In this document: positions 1 to 7,881 of the stretch, piece by piece
How positions within the stretch are numbered: the first letter of the stretch is position 1
Layout of the letters: every line of letters starts with the position of its first letter
Assembly (NCBI RefSeq): GCF_014287585.1
Contig: NZ_JACOOJ010000052.1
Span: forward strand, 1 to 22,054
DNA: 22,054 bases
Origin: Parabacteroides hominis
Lineage (GTDB): Bacteria; Bacteroidota; Bacteroidia; Bacteroidales; Tannerellaceae
Reading direction: 5' to 3'
Translations under genes and position numbers: made by a program
The notes under the pieces: generated by a model
The model's database searches: none
What the model was told of the DNA's origin: nothing
Seen by the model: the letters and a program-made list of their open reading frames with translations, nothing else

Positions 1-305
1 AATGATTTTGTCCATATTTTTTGTTTGCACTTATAATATAGACTTTTATTTTTTAAGCTGTGCTCTTTTATTAATCAAATACACTAAAAGCAGCCATACA
101 GCAAATGTGAACAAGACCCATCCGAATTACATGCAAGGGTAATATTTTTTAACAAACAGGCATTTTCGGCAAACATCTATCAATGAGTAATTTTATTCAA
201 TATTGCCATTTCGGGAGGGATATTGTCATTTTTCCTTCAAATTCAAGGCGAGATTTTATTAATTTGCATATCTTTATGGCGTAGAGCAATGTTGCTACAG
301 TTTCT
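1..305. other. AT-rich leader region upstream of the TPR-HTH gene
   Basis: I see no convincing gene here. The left edge holds TTTTGTCCATATT at 6-18. This is the same core as the two repeats at 2049-2060 and 2069-2080 in front of the next gene. A one-mismatch -7 box (TATCTTTA) lies at 269-276, about 30 bases before the start of the following gene. The rest is AT-rich with no clear hairpin. The window begins inside this region, so it may belong partly to a gene on the left. Confidence 0.5.
6..18 (+). repeat. TTTGTCCATAT motif, copy 1
   Basis: The 13-mer TTTTGTCCATATT shares the core TTTGTCCATAT with the two tandem copies upstream of the beta-barrel gene. It stands almost 300 bases upstream of the TPR-HTH gene, so any regulatory link to that gene is an inference. 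A candidate use is autoregulation, or regulation of a gene beyond the left edge. Confidence 0.4.
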
Positions 306-1997
306 ATGCCTATGAAAAATATACTCTTATTTGCCTTCTTATCCATTCTCTTTTTCTCCTGCGGGGAAAATCAGGCAGTTACGGAGCAGATGAACCGGGC
401 GGAAACGCTGCTGGCATCAAATCCGGACAGTGCATACGCAATATTGGAGAACATCGAACTGCCGGACGAACTGAACGAACGGCAGTTCGCCCGTTGGTGC
501 ATGCTGTATTGCCGGGCGGCGGATAAACTGTATAAGGATATGCTTTACACCGAACAACTCAACCGTGCTTTAGACTGGTACAAAAGCCACGGGACGGCAG
601 AGCAACAAGCGTGGATCGGCCTCTACTTAGGACGTTCGTATATGGAAGACAAACTTTTCATCCCGGCAACAAAGGCATATTCGGAAGCGTTGGATTTGGC
701 AAAGGAGAAACATTCATATAATGTGGCAGGATATATTTGCAGCTATATGGCAGATTCGTACACTTACACCGGACAGCGTTCCGAAGAACGGCGGAAGTAT
801 GAAGAGGCTGCCGAGTATTTCAAAAAAGTCGGCAATATGCGGAGTTATGCATTCGCTTTGCGGGATATCAGTAGAACGTGGGTATTTGACGACTCTTTGT
901 CCCTTGCACTTGACCTGATGCTGCAAGCGGATTCGATCGTTACAGAGATGAATGATTCCATAGGAATAGCATCAATTGCGAACGGATTAGGAAATATTTA
1001 TGAACATTTAGATGAAATAGACACAGCAAAGTTCTATTTTTTCAGAAGTTTGGCTTATGACACGATAGATAAAGCTTCTACCTATATGGCTTTAAGTACA
1101 TTATTTTATAATTGCGACCAATTGGATTCAGCCCACCATTATGTAGAAATGGCAGATTGCCCGACCAATAATCCATATATCCCTTCCGATCGTTTATATC
1201 TAAGCTACCTGATCGAAAAGGAGGCAGACAATATTCCGGAAGCACTCCGATATCTTGAACAATGTTATGAAGCAAAAGATATTTTATACGACAAGCAAAA
1301 ACAGGTAGACATCATCGACGCAGAGAAACGGCATGATTCATTAGCCGTTATCCAGCAAAATCAAAAACTACATTCTATCATCTATTTATTAAGCGGGCTT
1401 ATCCTTTTTGTCAGTTTAGTTAGTGTTTTGTTCTATCTGTACAAGGACCGGAAAAGATTGAACAAGATCAACAAACAGCAACAACTATTAGACGAAAAAG
1501 AGCAACTGTTAGCAAAACTGGCGGATGAAATCAAGCAAAAAGCAGCAATCAATACCAATACAAATAAGGAAGAGATAATGCAAATCCGCGAAAAAATGCT
1601 TCAAGCCAAAAAAGAAATCCTGATCCTGAGATGTGAGAAACTACAGCATTCCGCGTCCTTCCTGGAGCTGAAAGAACGCCTGAATAGCACTAAAAAATAT
1701 GGACAAAAGTTCTCCGAACAAGATTGGGAGGAGCTAAAAGAACAGATCGACTCTGCTTGTCTGAATTGGCTGGAAGCCATACAAGAAACGGAAAGCCTAA
1801 AGAAGACCGAGATAGAGACCTGCTATCTTAGTTTCCTGAATATCAGCATAAAATCAGAAGCCATACTTTTGGGAATCAATCCTGACTCAGCTAATAAACG
1901 CAGGCTTAGAACCCGACAAGCATTAGGGCTGACCAATTCGAAAACGAGCATTTGCGAATTTATAATCAAAAGGACATTGGAGAATATAACAATTTAG
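306..1997 (+). CDS. Membrane-anchored TPR protein with C-terminal helix-turn-helix (putative transcriptional regulator)
   Basis: The 563-residue product has a lipoprotein-type signal with Cys at residue 19 (context LFFSC). Helical TPR-like repeats fill about residues 25-340, for example the YLGRSYMEDKLF and GLGNIYEHLDEID stretches. A single membrane segment lies at about 357-379, followed by a charged coiled coil to about 460. The C-terminal segment, about 498-545 (ETCYLSFLNIS, then NPDSANKRRLRTRQALGL), has the shape of a LuxR-like HTH. This layout occurs in Bacteroidetes regulators that sense through TPRs outside the membrane and bind DNA inside; the assignment here is inference. Translation can start at 306 or at the ATG at 312, and the latter gives the more usual MKN signal start. 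The lipid anchor together with an internal membrane span is unusual, so the N-terminus may instead be a plain signal anchor. Its ligand and targets are unknown. The downstream beta-barrel gene is the obvious candidate target. Confidence 0.72.
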   Translation: MPMKNILLFAFLSILFFSCGENQAVTEQMNRAETLLASNPDSAYAILENIELPDELNERQFARWCMLYCRAADKLYKDMLYTEQLNRALDWYKSHGTAEQQAWIGLYLGRSYMEDKLFIPATKAYSEALDLAKEKHSYNVAGYICSYMADSYTYTGQRSEERRKYEEAAEYFKKVGNMRSYAFALRDISRTWVFDDSLSLALDLMLQADSIVTEMNDSIGIASIANGLGNIYEHLDEIDTAKFYFFRSLAYDTIDKASTYMALSTLFYNCDQLDSAHHYVEMADCPTNNPYIPSDRLYLSYLIEKEADNIPEALRYLEQCYEAKDILYDKQKQVDIIDAEKRHDSLAVIQQNQKLHSIIYLLSGLILFVSLVSVLFYLYKDRKRLNKINKQQQLLDEKEQLLAKLADEIKQKAAINTNTNKEEIMQIREKMLQAKKEILILRCEKLQHSASFLELKERLNSTKKYGQKFSEQDWEELKEQIDSACLNWLEAIQETESLKKTEIETCYLSFLNISIKSEAILLGINPDSANKRRLRTRQALGLTNSKTSICEFIIKRTLENITI

Positions 1998-2048
1998 ATT
2001 TGACTATTTCATCTTTCATTTTCATTGATACATAAAACATTACAACTA

Positions 2049-2080
2049 TTTGTCCATATAAATTCAGGTTTGTCCATATA
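2049..2080 (+). promoter_or_regulatory. Tandem TTTGTCCATATA sites, 20 bp apart
   Basis: TTTGTCCATATA occurs at 2049-2060 and again, identical, at 2069-2080. The 20-bp period puts both on nearly the same face of the helix. They end 13 bases before the likely -33 element of the next gene, the usual position of an activator site. Binding by the neighbouring TPR-HTH protein is an inference. Confidence 0.55.
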
Positions 2081-2093
2081 CTTTTTGACCGTT

Positions 2094-2125
2094 TTTGGTA
2101 CTCTCAAAGTTCACTACTACTTTTG
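2094..2125 (+). promoter_or_regulatory. Bacteroidetes-type promoter of the beta-barrel gene
   Basis: TTTG at 2094-2097 and TACTTTTG at 2118-2125 are separated by 20 bases. They fit the Bacteroides consensus TTTG, about 19 bases, TAnnTTTG. The predicted transcript would start near 2132 and leave a leader of about 40 bases before the ATG at 2174. Confidence 0.6.
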
Positions 2126-2173
2126 CTAAAGATAAAAAACAAAGATAAATCAGAATAAATACATTTAGTTACA

Positions 2174-2803
2174 ATGAAAAAAATCCTATTCTTACTTTTA
2201 CTCATTTCAACCACCGTGTTCGCTCAAACCGAACACGGCCTGTTGGTCGGTGCTGGTGCCGGGTTTCCTATACAGGATGGCGCAGTGTATATGACAACTC
2301 CTCATTATGGATATAATAATGATGTGAATGTGAATGGAATGCTTGGTTATCGATTCCGTTTCTTGGCAAATCAGAGGTATTTTATCGACTTGGATGCGAG
2401 TATCGGTTTCCAATGGATGCAAGTTTACAAATACAAAGCACTTCTTCTTGGAGATATTGATAAAATACCGGAAGGAGACTATGTCATCCCACCCGGAGAA
2501 AGTTTTACTGATTTCATCATGCCGATCTCCATTGCCGCCAGTTGGAACTATCGCCTCACCGACAAATTCCATTTCGGATTAGGCGTAACTCCGACATTAT
2601 ATGTACAACCACAAGCCGTATTCGACCTCTCCATAATGGCTAAAGTCGGCTACCGGTTGAGCAAACATTGCGAATTAGGACTGTCCTATCAATATGGCTG
2701 TTTGAACACACTGAAGCACTTCAACGACGGTCCGGCACTCGGACGCCGGGGGCATTTGTCCGATTTGATGTTATCGGTGTACATTCCGTTTGTTATCAAA
2801 TAA
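2174..2803 (+). CDS. Small outer-membrane beta-barrel protein
   Basis: The 209-residue product begins with a clear signal peptide (MKKILFLLLLISTTVFAQ, cleavage likely after residue 17). The mature protein of about 190 residues alternates hydrophobic and polar residues in glycine- and aromatic-rich strands, such as LLVGAGAGFP, NGMLGYRFRF, IAASWNYRL and VGYRLSKHCELGLSYQYG. It ends in a strand (LMLSVYIPFVIK). This is the pattern of an 8-stranded outer-membrane barrel of the loosely defined OMP_b-brl type. No enzymatic motif is visible. It follows the TPR-HTH gene on the same strand but has its own promoter and the paired repeat sites, so it may be the regulated output of that gene. Its ligand or role is unknown. 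Confidence 0.72.
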   Translation: MKKILFLLLLISTTVFAQTEHGLLVGAGAGFPIQDGAVYMTTPHYGYNNDVNVNGMLGYRFRFLANQRYFIDLDASIGFQWMQVYKYKALLLGDIDKIPEGDYVIPPGESFTDFIMPISIAASWNYRLTDKFHFGLGVTPTLYVQPQAVFDLSIMAKVGYRLSKHCELGLSYQYGCLNTLKHFNDGPALGRRGHLSDLMLSVYIPFVIK

Positions 2804-2841
2804 AAGACAACAATAATCCACCCTTTTTCCCACGTCAGCAG

Positions 2842-2892
2842 AAAAAAGCCCTCCTTTCCGTTTCGTCTTTTTGAAACGGGAAAGGGCTTTTT
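2842..2892. terminator. Bidirectional terminator between convergent genes
   Basis: A strong hairpin pairs AAAAAGCCCTCCTTTCCGTTTC with GAAACGGGAAAGGGCTTTTT (one small bulge) around a short loop. It has a T-run on either strand. It can end the beta-barrel transcript from the left and the Fic transcript from the right. Confidence 0.85.
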
Positions 2893-2950
2893 CTCCGACA
2901 CTCACCAAAAACGTTTGCCTGTTTGTCTCCGGATCGTCCGGGAAAACCAC

Positions 2951-2979
2951 TGCATGAGCCTACAACGCATGCTCATGCA
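2951..2979. repeat. Perfect 9-bp inverted repeat near the Fic 3' end
   Basis: TGCATGAGC (2951-2959) and GCTCATGCA (2971-2979) are exact reverse complements with an 11-base loop. The site lies between the terminator and the Fic stop codon. It has no T-run, so it is not a normal terminator. Its function is unknown. Confidence 0.35.
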
Positions 2980-3016
2980 ACTGGAATTGTATGCCGAGGA
3001 CAGTGAGATCAAAGAC

Positions 3017-4012
3017 CTAATCGAATATCCGAATATATTTTTCCAATACATAAATCCGCCCCCGTTTACTGCCTGTCATTTCTTTCAACATCTCCAAACG
3101 TTCCAGCTCTTTAATCAACTTATAGGAGGAAACCGTACCAAGGCCTGTTATCTCGGAAACTCCTGTTGCATCGATCATCGGATGTTTGTATAGTTCTGTT
3201 ATGACTTTCAAAGCATTAGCCGATCTGCTACCCAGGGCTTTAATACATTCTTCATATTCCTTTTGCAAAGACAAAATCTTTTGAAATGTTTCAACTCCCT
3301 TTTCAGCTGTATCGATTATTCCATGAAGGAAAAATTTAAACCAAGTTTCGATATCATTCTCAAGCCGGACTTTCATCATGTTGGAATAATATGTATTTCT
3401 ATGTTTTTCCAAATAATCAGACAAATACAATATAGGTCGTTTCAAAATACCTTTACTGACCAAATACAACGTAATCAACAACCGGCCAGTTCGTCCATTG
3501 CCGTCCAAAAAGGGATGAATAGTCTCGAATTGATAATGTATCAATGCTATTTTCAATAATTCAGGGAAAAAGATCTGCTCATTATGAACAAACTTTTCAA
3601 TATCTTCCATCAGTTCCGGGATCGAAGTGCAGACCGGAGGTACGAATATGGCATCATTAATAGACAAACCTCCTATCCAGTTCTGACTTTTCCTAAACTC
3701 TCCTGGCTGTTTGTGCTCTCCACGTACCCCCGATAATAAAACCTTGTGGACATTTCTGATTAATCTGCTTGAAAACGGCAAATCTTCCAGCATCTTGATT
3801 GCCTCGTTCATCGCGTTAATATAATTATGCACTTCCATCCAGTCATCCCGTTTGTCTAACGGAACATCTTCTTTTGATAAAAGCGCCTCTTCCATATTGG
3901 TTTGTGTACCTTCTATTTTAGAAGATTGTGTGGCTTCTTTCATAATATGCATACTGATGAACAAATCAAGATTAGGAATATGTTCTGAGTACATATCCAA
4001 CCGCCCCAACAT
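3017..4012 (-). CDS. fic: Fic family AMP-transferase (N-terminally shortened by an upstream nonsense codon)
   Basis: The visible frame of 331 residues contains the Fic active-site motif HPFLDGNGRTGR at 166-177 (catalytic His166, phosphate-binding loop). It also has the N-terminal inhibitory motif SSKIEG at 30-35, with the autoinhibitory Glu at 34. This is the class II arrangement. A winged-helix-like domain occupies about 265-325. Proteins of this family transfer AMP from ATP to target proteins, and many have a DNA-binding tail. The family normally has about 40 more residues at the front. That segment is present in the same frame up to an ATG at 4141 but is cut by TAA at 4028-4030. The ATG at 4012 is only 15 bases past the stop, so reinitiation is possible. 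Catalytic and inhibitory elements are both retained. Whether the protein is made is uncertain. Confidence 0.85.
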   Translation of the reverse strand: MLGRLDMYSEHIPNLDLFISMHIMKEATQSSKIEGTQTNMEEALLSKEDVPLDKRDDWMEVHNYINAMNEAIKMLEDLPFSSRLIRNVHKVLLSGVRGEHKQPGEFRKSQNWIGGLSINDAIFVPPVCTSIPELMEDIEKFVHNEQIFFPELLKIALIHYQFETIHPFLDGNGRTGRLLITLYLVSKGILKRPILYLSDYLEKHRNTYYSNMMKVRLENDIETWFKFFLHGIIDTAEKGVETFQKILSLQKEYEECIKALGSRSANALKVITELYKHPMIDATGVSEITGLGTVSSYKLIKELERLEMLKEMTGSKRGRIYVLEKYIRIFD

Positions 4013-4027
4013 CCTGTCCGCTTTGCT

Positions 4028-4141
4028 TTACAAAGTGATTATCTCCATATTATCAATCACCCAGCTATGGTTAATCGAGTTTGGCTGGAAACTTTTATAA
4101 TATCCTTGATTTATGTACAGACCTGATTTAAATTCTTTCAT
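4028..4141 (-). pseudogene. Severed N-terminus of the Fic gene (37 codons, ends at in-frame TAA)
   Basis: Reading from ATG at 4139-4141 gives a 37-residue peptide, starting MKEFKSGLYINQGYY and ending WVIDNMEIITL, and then TAA. The codons after the stop continue in the same frame as SKADRMLGRLDMYS, which reads straight into the retained Fic frame. The join matches the usual Fic N-terminus, where a Leu is expected at the stop. A single T-to-A change (TTA to TAA) would explain it. It could also be a sequencing error. Confidence 0.75.
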
Positions 4142-4191
4142 ATCGATTACAATATTAAAATTAGGACTCTTATCACTGAGTTATACCATTC

Positions 4192-4227
4192 CCTTATTTC
4201 ATTTTTCAGCCAAAAAGTGAAATAAGG
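4192..4227. promoter_or_regulatory. Palindromic operator-like site 1 upstream of fic
   Basis: CCTTATTTCATTTTT (4192-4206) and AAAAAGTGAAATAAGG (4212-4227) are near-perfect reverse complements around a 5-base spacer. The site lies between the predicted fic promoter and the fic start, a position suited to repression. The half-site TATTTCAYTTTT recurs in the second palindrome. Confidence 0.6.
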
Positions 4228-4234
4228 AAATCGC

Positions 4235-4265
4235 TATTTCATTTTATAACGGTAAAAGTGAAATA
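4235..4265. promoter_or_regulatory. Palindromic operator-like site 2 upstream of fic
   Basis: TATTTCATTTTA (4235-4246) faces TAAAAGTGAAATA (4253-4265) with a 6-base spacer. It uses the same half-site as the palindrome at 4192-4227, so four half-sites sit within 75 bp. The winged-helix end of the Fic protein is a plausible ligand (inference). Confidence 0.6.
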
Positions 4266-4287
4266 ACAACCTTAATAACCTCGTGTA

Positions 4288-4295
4288 CAAATATA
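4288..4295 (-). promoter_or_regulatory. Predicted -7 box of the fic promoter
   Basis: On the minus strand this reads TATATTTG, an exact TAnnTTTG match. Transcription from here would run through both palindromes before the ATG at 4141, giving a leader of about 140 bases. No convincing -33 element was found. Confidence 0.4.
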
Positions 4296-4636
4296 CCACT
4301 TTCAATTAATCCTTTTTTATATATCCCTAAAATTTCCACTATACAAAAAATTACAGGAGACAGTGGATTCGAAACAAAAACTATAAATCCACACCTCTCT
4401 ATCAACAAGATACGAATCCTGTCCGCAGATGTCAGTTTGTTGTCATCCGAATGTCAGCAAATTTTCAGATTTCAGACTGTCATTCAGCGGATTCTTTTAA
4501 TATATTTCTAATCTCTTCCACACAATTTATAGCGTATCAGGGCGTTGGTATTAAACGTAAATGCTTACCTTTGCGGCCAACTGTCCGTGTGAGGATACAG
4601 AATTAAGACAATTAATTATTACACTTTATACAAAGT
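4296..4636. other. Intergenic region between divergent fic and the DUF2723 gene
   Basis: No gene is visible in the AT-rich stretch. TGTCA recurs at irregular spacing at about 4430-4485, including two ATGTCAG copies, and may mark a binding site. A promoter for the rightward operon is listed separately. Confidence 0.4.
4544..4573 (+). promoter_or_regulatory. Promoter of the DUF2723 operon
   Basis: TACCTTTG at 4566-4573 matches TAnnTTTG, with a GTTG -33-like element at 4544-4547, 18 bases upstream. The predicted start is near 4580, about 57 bases before the ATG at 4637. Confidence 0.5.
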
Positions 4637-7600
4637 ATGGGAAAGTATAAATTGATCAACAACGCGTTGGGCTGGATCGTTTTTGCGATCGCTTCGACCG
4701 TCTATTTGATGACTATGGAACCCACTGCCAGTTTCTGGGATTGCGGTGAGTTCATTTCTTCGGCTTACAAGCTGGAAGTAGGGCATCCGCCCGGAGCACC
4801 GTTCTTTATGTTGACGGCCAACCTGTTTACACAACTTGCATCCGACCCGTCTACAGTGGCAAAGATGGTGAACACGATGTCCGCCCTCTTTAGCGGGCTG
4901 ACGATCCTGTTCCTTTTCTGGAGCATCACTCACCTTGCCCGCAAGATCATGGTGAAAGACGGAGAAGAAGCATCTTTAGGCCAGATGATTACCATCATGG
5001 GTAGCGGTCTGGTCGGAGCACTGGCGTATACATTCAGCGATACGTTCTGGTTCAGTGCCGTGGAAGGGGAAGTTTATGCCTATTCATCACTCTTTACAGC
5101 GGTTGTTTTCTGGCTGATACTGAAGTGGGAAGCTGTTGCCGACAAACCGCATGCAGACCGCTGGATCGTACTGATCGCTTACCTGATGGGGTTGAGTATC
5201 GGCGTCCACTTGCTGAACTTGTTGTGTATTCCGGCTATCGTGCTGGTATATTACTATAAGAAATTCCCGAACCCGACGATGAAGGGTACGTTGGTTGCCC
5301 TGCTCGTTTCCTTCGCCATCGTTGCGCTGATGATGTACGGCGTCGTACAGGGGCTGGTCGAGGTTTGCGGCTATTTCGAACTGTTGTTTGTCAATGTCTT
5401 AGGCATGCCTTACAATTCCGGAGTATTTGCTTATGTGATCATTGTGGCAGGCGTATTGATCTGGTCTATCTGGGAAACCATGCGCGACGAGATCCATCCG
5501 ACACGCATGAAGATTGCTTTCATCCTGTCGATCGTATTGATCGGTATTCCGTTTATCGGTAGCGGCTACGTTTTGGCGGTAATCCTGACTGCTGCATTGA
5601 GCCTTTATCTGTTCAAGAGCAAGAAGGTGGATATCAAGACGCTGAATACGATCCTGGTCTGCCTGATGGTAGTCGTTGTGGGCTATTCTTCGTATGCACT
5701 GACGCTGATCCGTGCAACAGCCGACACGCCTATGAACCAGAACGCGCCGAGCGATATCTTTACGTTGCGTACCTACCTGGCACGTGAACAGTATGGCAAA
5801 ACCCCGCTCCTTTACGGACAGACCTACGTTTCGGAAGTACAGCGCGAAAACCAGGGAGGAAGTTGCGTGCCCGTCACGACCGAAGGCGAACCGACCTGGA
5901 GCCGCGTGATCAAGAAGGACAAAAACGAGAAAGACCGTTATTATGTGTCCCGCACGGATCAGGAATACAAATATGTCGACGAACTGAACATGTTGTTCCC
6001 GCGTATGTTCAGCTCCGACCCGCGCCATGTCCAGGCCTACAAGGATTGGGCGCAGGTAAAAGGCCAACCGGTGAAATATAACTATTGCGGAGAGATGAAG
6101 AGCGTAATGAAGCCGACATTCGCGGAAAACCTGAAGTTCTTCTTCTCCTACCAGCTGAATTTTATGTACTGGCGCTACTTCATGTGGAACTTCTCCGGCC
6201 GTCAGAATGACATCCAGGGAAATGGCGAGGTGCTGAACGGCAACTGGATTACCGGTATTCCGTTTATCGACGAAGTGCTGGTCGGTCCGCAGGAAGATAT
6301 GCCGTTCGATATTATCAATAATAAAGGGCACAATGTCTATTATATGCTGCCGTTGCTGTTAGGTATTTTAGGTTTGCTGTTCCAGGCTTATTCGGGACAG
6401 AAAGGGATCCAGAGTTTCTGGGTGACCTTCTTCCTGTTCTTCATGACCGGCCTGGCTATCGTGCTGTACCTGAACCAGACGCCGTACCAGCCGCGTGAAC
6501 GAGACTATGCGTATGCCGGATCGTTCTATGCGTTCTGTATCTGGATCGGGTTCGGTGTCGCGGCACTGGCAAAGGGATTGGAGCGATACGGCAAACTGAA
6601 TCCGGTTATCGCCGGATCGGTGGCAACCGTGCTCTGCCTGTTCATACCGATCCAGATGGCCGGACAAAACTGGGACGACCACGACCGTTCAGGCCGCTAT
6701 GTCTGCCGCGATTTCGGTTCCAACTATCTGGAATCCTGCGAGCCGAATGCCATCATCTTCACCAACGGCGACAACGACACATTCCCCTTGTGGTATGCCC
6801 AGGAGGTAGAAGGTGTCCGTACCGATGTCCGCGTATGTAACACCAGCTACCTGCAGACTGACTGGTACATCGACCAGATGAAGAAACAGGCTTACGAGTC
6901 CGCTCCGCTGCCTATCACCTGGACACGCGACCAATATATACAAGGAACCCGCGATGCTGCTTATGTATTCCCGCTGACAAAAGATTCGATCGACCTGAAC
7001 ACGGCCTTGAACTTTGTCCGCAGCGACGATCCGAAGTTCAAGAAGATTCCGGGTATCAACCAGGAACTCGATTATATCCCCGCCGACAAGCTGTACTACA
7101 AAGTCGACTCGGTCGCCGGAGCCAAGATCTTAGGCGGCAAGACAGACGGCATGGTAGACAAGATGATGATCAACCTTGCCGGAAAGAATGCGCTGGGCAA
7201 ACAGGAACTGACGATCCTCGACATGTTGCAGACGAACAACTTCGAACGTCCGATGTACTACGCGATCACGGTCAGCCCGGACCAGTTCGTCAATCTGGAC
7301 GGTTACTTCGAACAGACCGGTCTGGCTTATCAGGTCGTTCCGAAAAATGCCAACAAGTCGGTCAACACCGACAAGATGTATGACAACGTGATGAACAAAT
7401 TCAAATGGGGTGGCGTGGATAAACCGGGCGTTTACATCGACGAAAATGTAATGCGCATGTGTAAGAGCTACCGCTTGCTGCTGTTCAACAAGCTGGCAGA
7501 GGCATTGGTGAAAGAAGGCAAGAACGACAAGGCTCTGGAAGTATTGGACAAATGTATGCAGGTGTTGCCGCCGGAAAATGTTCCGCTCGACTACACGGCT

Positions 7601-7879
7601 CTTTCAACCGGTGAGCTTTATTACGTGCTGGGCCAGAAAGAGAAAGCGGCGGAAATATTTACAGGCATTGCCGATAACATGATGCGTAACATTAACTGGT
7701 ACTTCCGCTTGAACCCGATGCAGTTGGCTTCCGTAGAAACAGAATTGTTACAGGATATGCAGGTTTTGAATCAAGTATTGTTAATCAACAAACATTACAA
7801 CCCCGAATTCAATAAGAAATACCAGGAAGAGTTTGACAACTACCGTATGGCTTACGAATCGGCAGGACGCAGAGAATAG
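4637..7879 (+). CDS. DUF2723 family GT-C-like membrane protein (TMEM260-like)
   Basis: The 1080-residue protein has roughly a dozen membrane helices in residues 10-680. The first extracytoplasmic loop carries FWDCGEFISSAYKLEVGHPP (Asp35, Glu38, His50), the hallmark of DUF2723 proteins. The human relative TMEM260 is a protein O-mannosyltransferase, and acidic residues in this loop are typical of GT-C glycosyltransferases. A further conserved stretch is PYQPRERDYAYAGSF near 620-630. The remaining 400 residues are soluble, with TPR-like helices at about 950-1040 (LLLFNKLAEALVKEGKNDKALEVLDKC). A role in transferring sugars to exported proteins is inferred, with no direct evidence here. It is the first gene of a packed operon; the deacetylase gene starts 2 bases after its stop. 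The extracytoplasmic sugar context would suit both proteins. Confidence 0.85.
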   Translation: MGKYKLINNALGWIVFAIASTVYLMTMEPTASFWDCGEFISSAYKLEVGHPPGAPFFMLTANLFTQLASDPSTVAKMVNTMSALFSGLTILFLFWSITHLARKIMVKDGEEASLGQMITIMGSGLVGALAYTFSDTFWFSAVEGEVYAYSSLFTAVVFWLILKWEAVADKPHADRWIVLIAYLMGLSIGVHLLNLLCIPAIVLVYYYKKFPNPTMKGTLVALLVSFAIVALMMYGVVQGLVEVCGYFELLFVNVLGMPYNSGVFAYVIIVAGVLIWSIWETMRDEIHPTRMKIAFILSIVLIGIPFIGSGYVLAVILTAALSLYLFKSKKVDIKTLNTILVCLMVVVVGYSSYALTLIRATADTPMNQNAPSDIFTLRTYLAREQYGKTPLLYGQTYVSEVQRENQGGSCVPVTTEGEPTWSRVIKKDKNEKDRYYVSRTDQEYKYVDELNMLFPRMFSSDPRHVQAYKDWAQVKGQPVKYNYCGEMKSVMKPTFAENLKFFFSYQLNFMYWRYFMWNFSGRQNDIQGNGEVLNGNWITGIPFIDEVLVGPQEDMPFDIINNKGHNVYYMLPLLLGILGLLFQAYSGQKGIQSFWVTFFLFFMTGLAIVLYLNQTPYQPRERDYAYAGSFYAFCIWIGFGVAALAKGLERYGKLNPVIAGSVATVLCLFIPIQMAGQNWDDHDRSGRYVCRDFGSNYLESCEPNAIIFTNGDNDTFPLWYAQEVEGVRTDVRVCNTSYLQTDWYIDQMKKQAYESAPLPITWTRDQYIQGTRDAAYVFPLTKDSIDLNTALNFVRSDDPKFKKIPGINQELDYIPADKLYYKVDSVAGAKILGGKTDGMVDKMMINLAGKNALGKQELTILDMLQTNNFERPMYYAITVSPDQFVNLDGYFEQTGLAYQVVPKNANKSVNTDKMYDNVMNKFKWGGVDKPGVYIDENVMRMCKSYRLLLFNKLAEALVKEGKNDKALEVLDKCMQVLPPENVPLDYTALSTGELYYVLGQKEKAAEIFTGIADNMMRNINWYFRLNPMQLASVETELLQDMQVLNQVLLINKHYNPEFNKKYQEEFDNYRMAYESAGRRE

Positions 7880-7881
7880 AT

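Noticed and set aside
1696..1708. Inverted copy of TTTTGTCCATATT inside the TPR-HTH coding sequence
   Set aside because: It is within codons for KKYGQK and may be chance. It is not counted as a regulatory site, though it shares the core of the intergenic repeats.
4011..4426. 11-base repeat ATCCTGTCCGC at 4011-4021 and 4416-4426
   Set aside because: A single short match in different contexts, one within the Fic gene; most likely chance.
5399..6331. 310-codon open frame on the minus strand within the DUF2723 gene
   Set aside because: It is antisense to a clearly recognised membrane-protein gene and its product has no family features or plausible start context.
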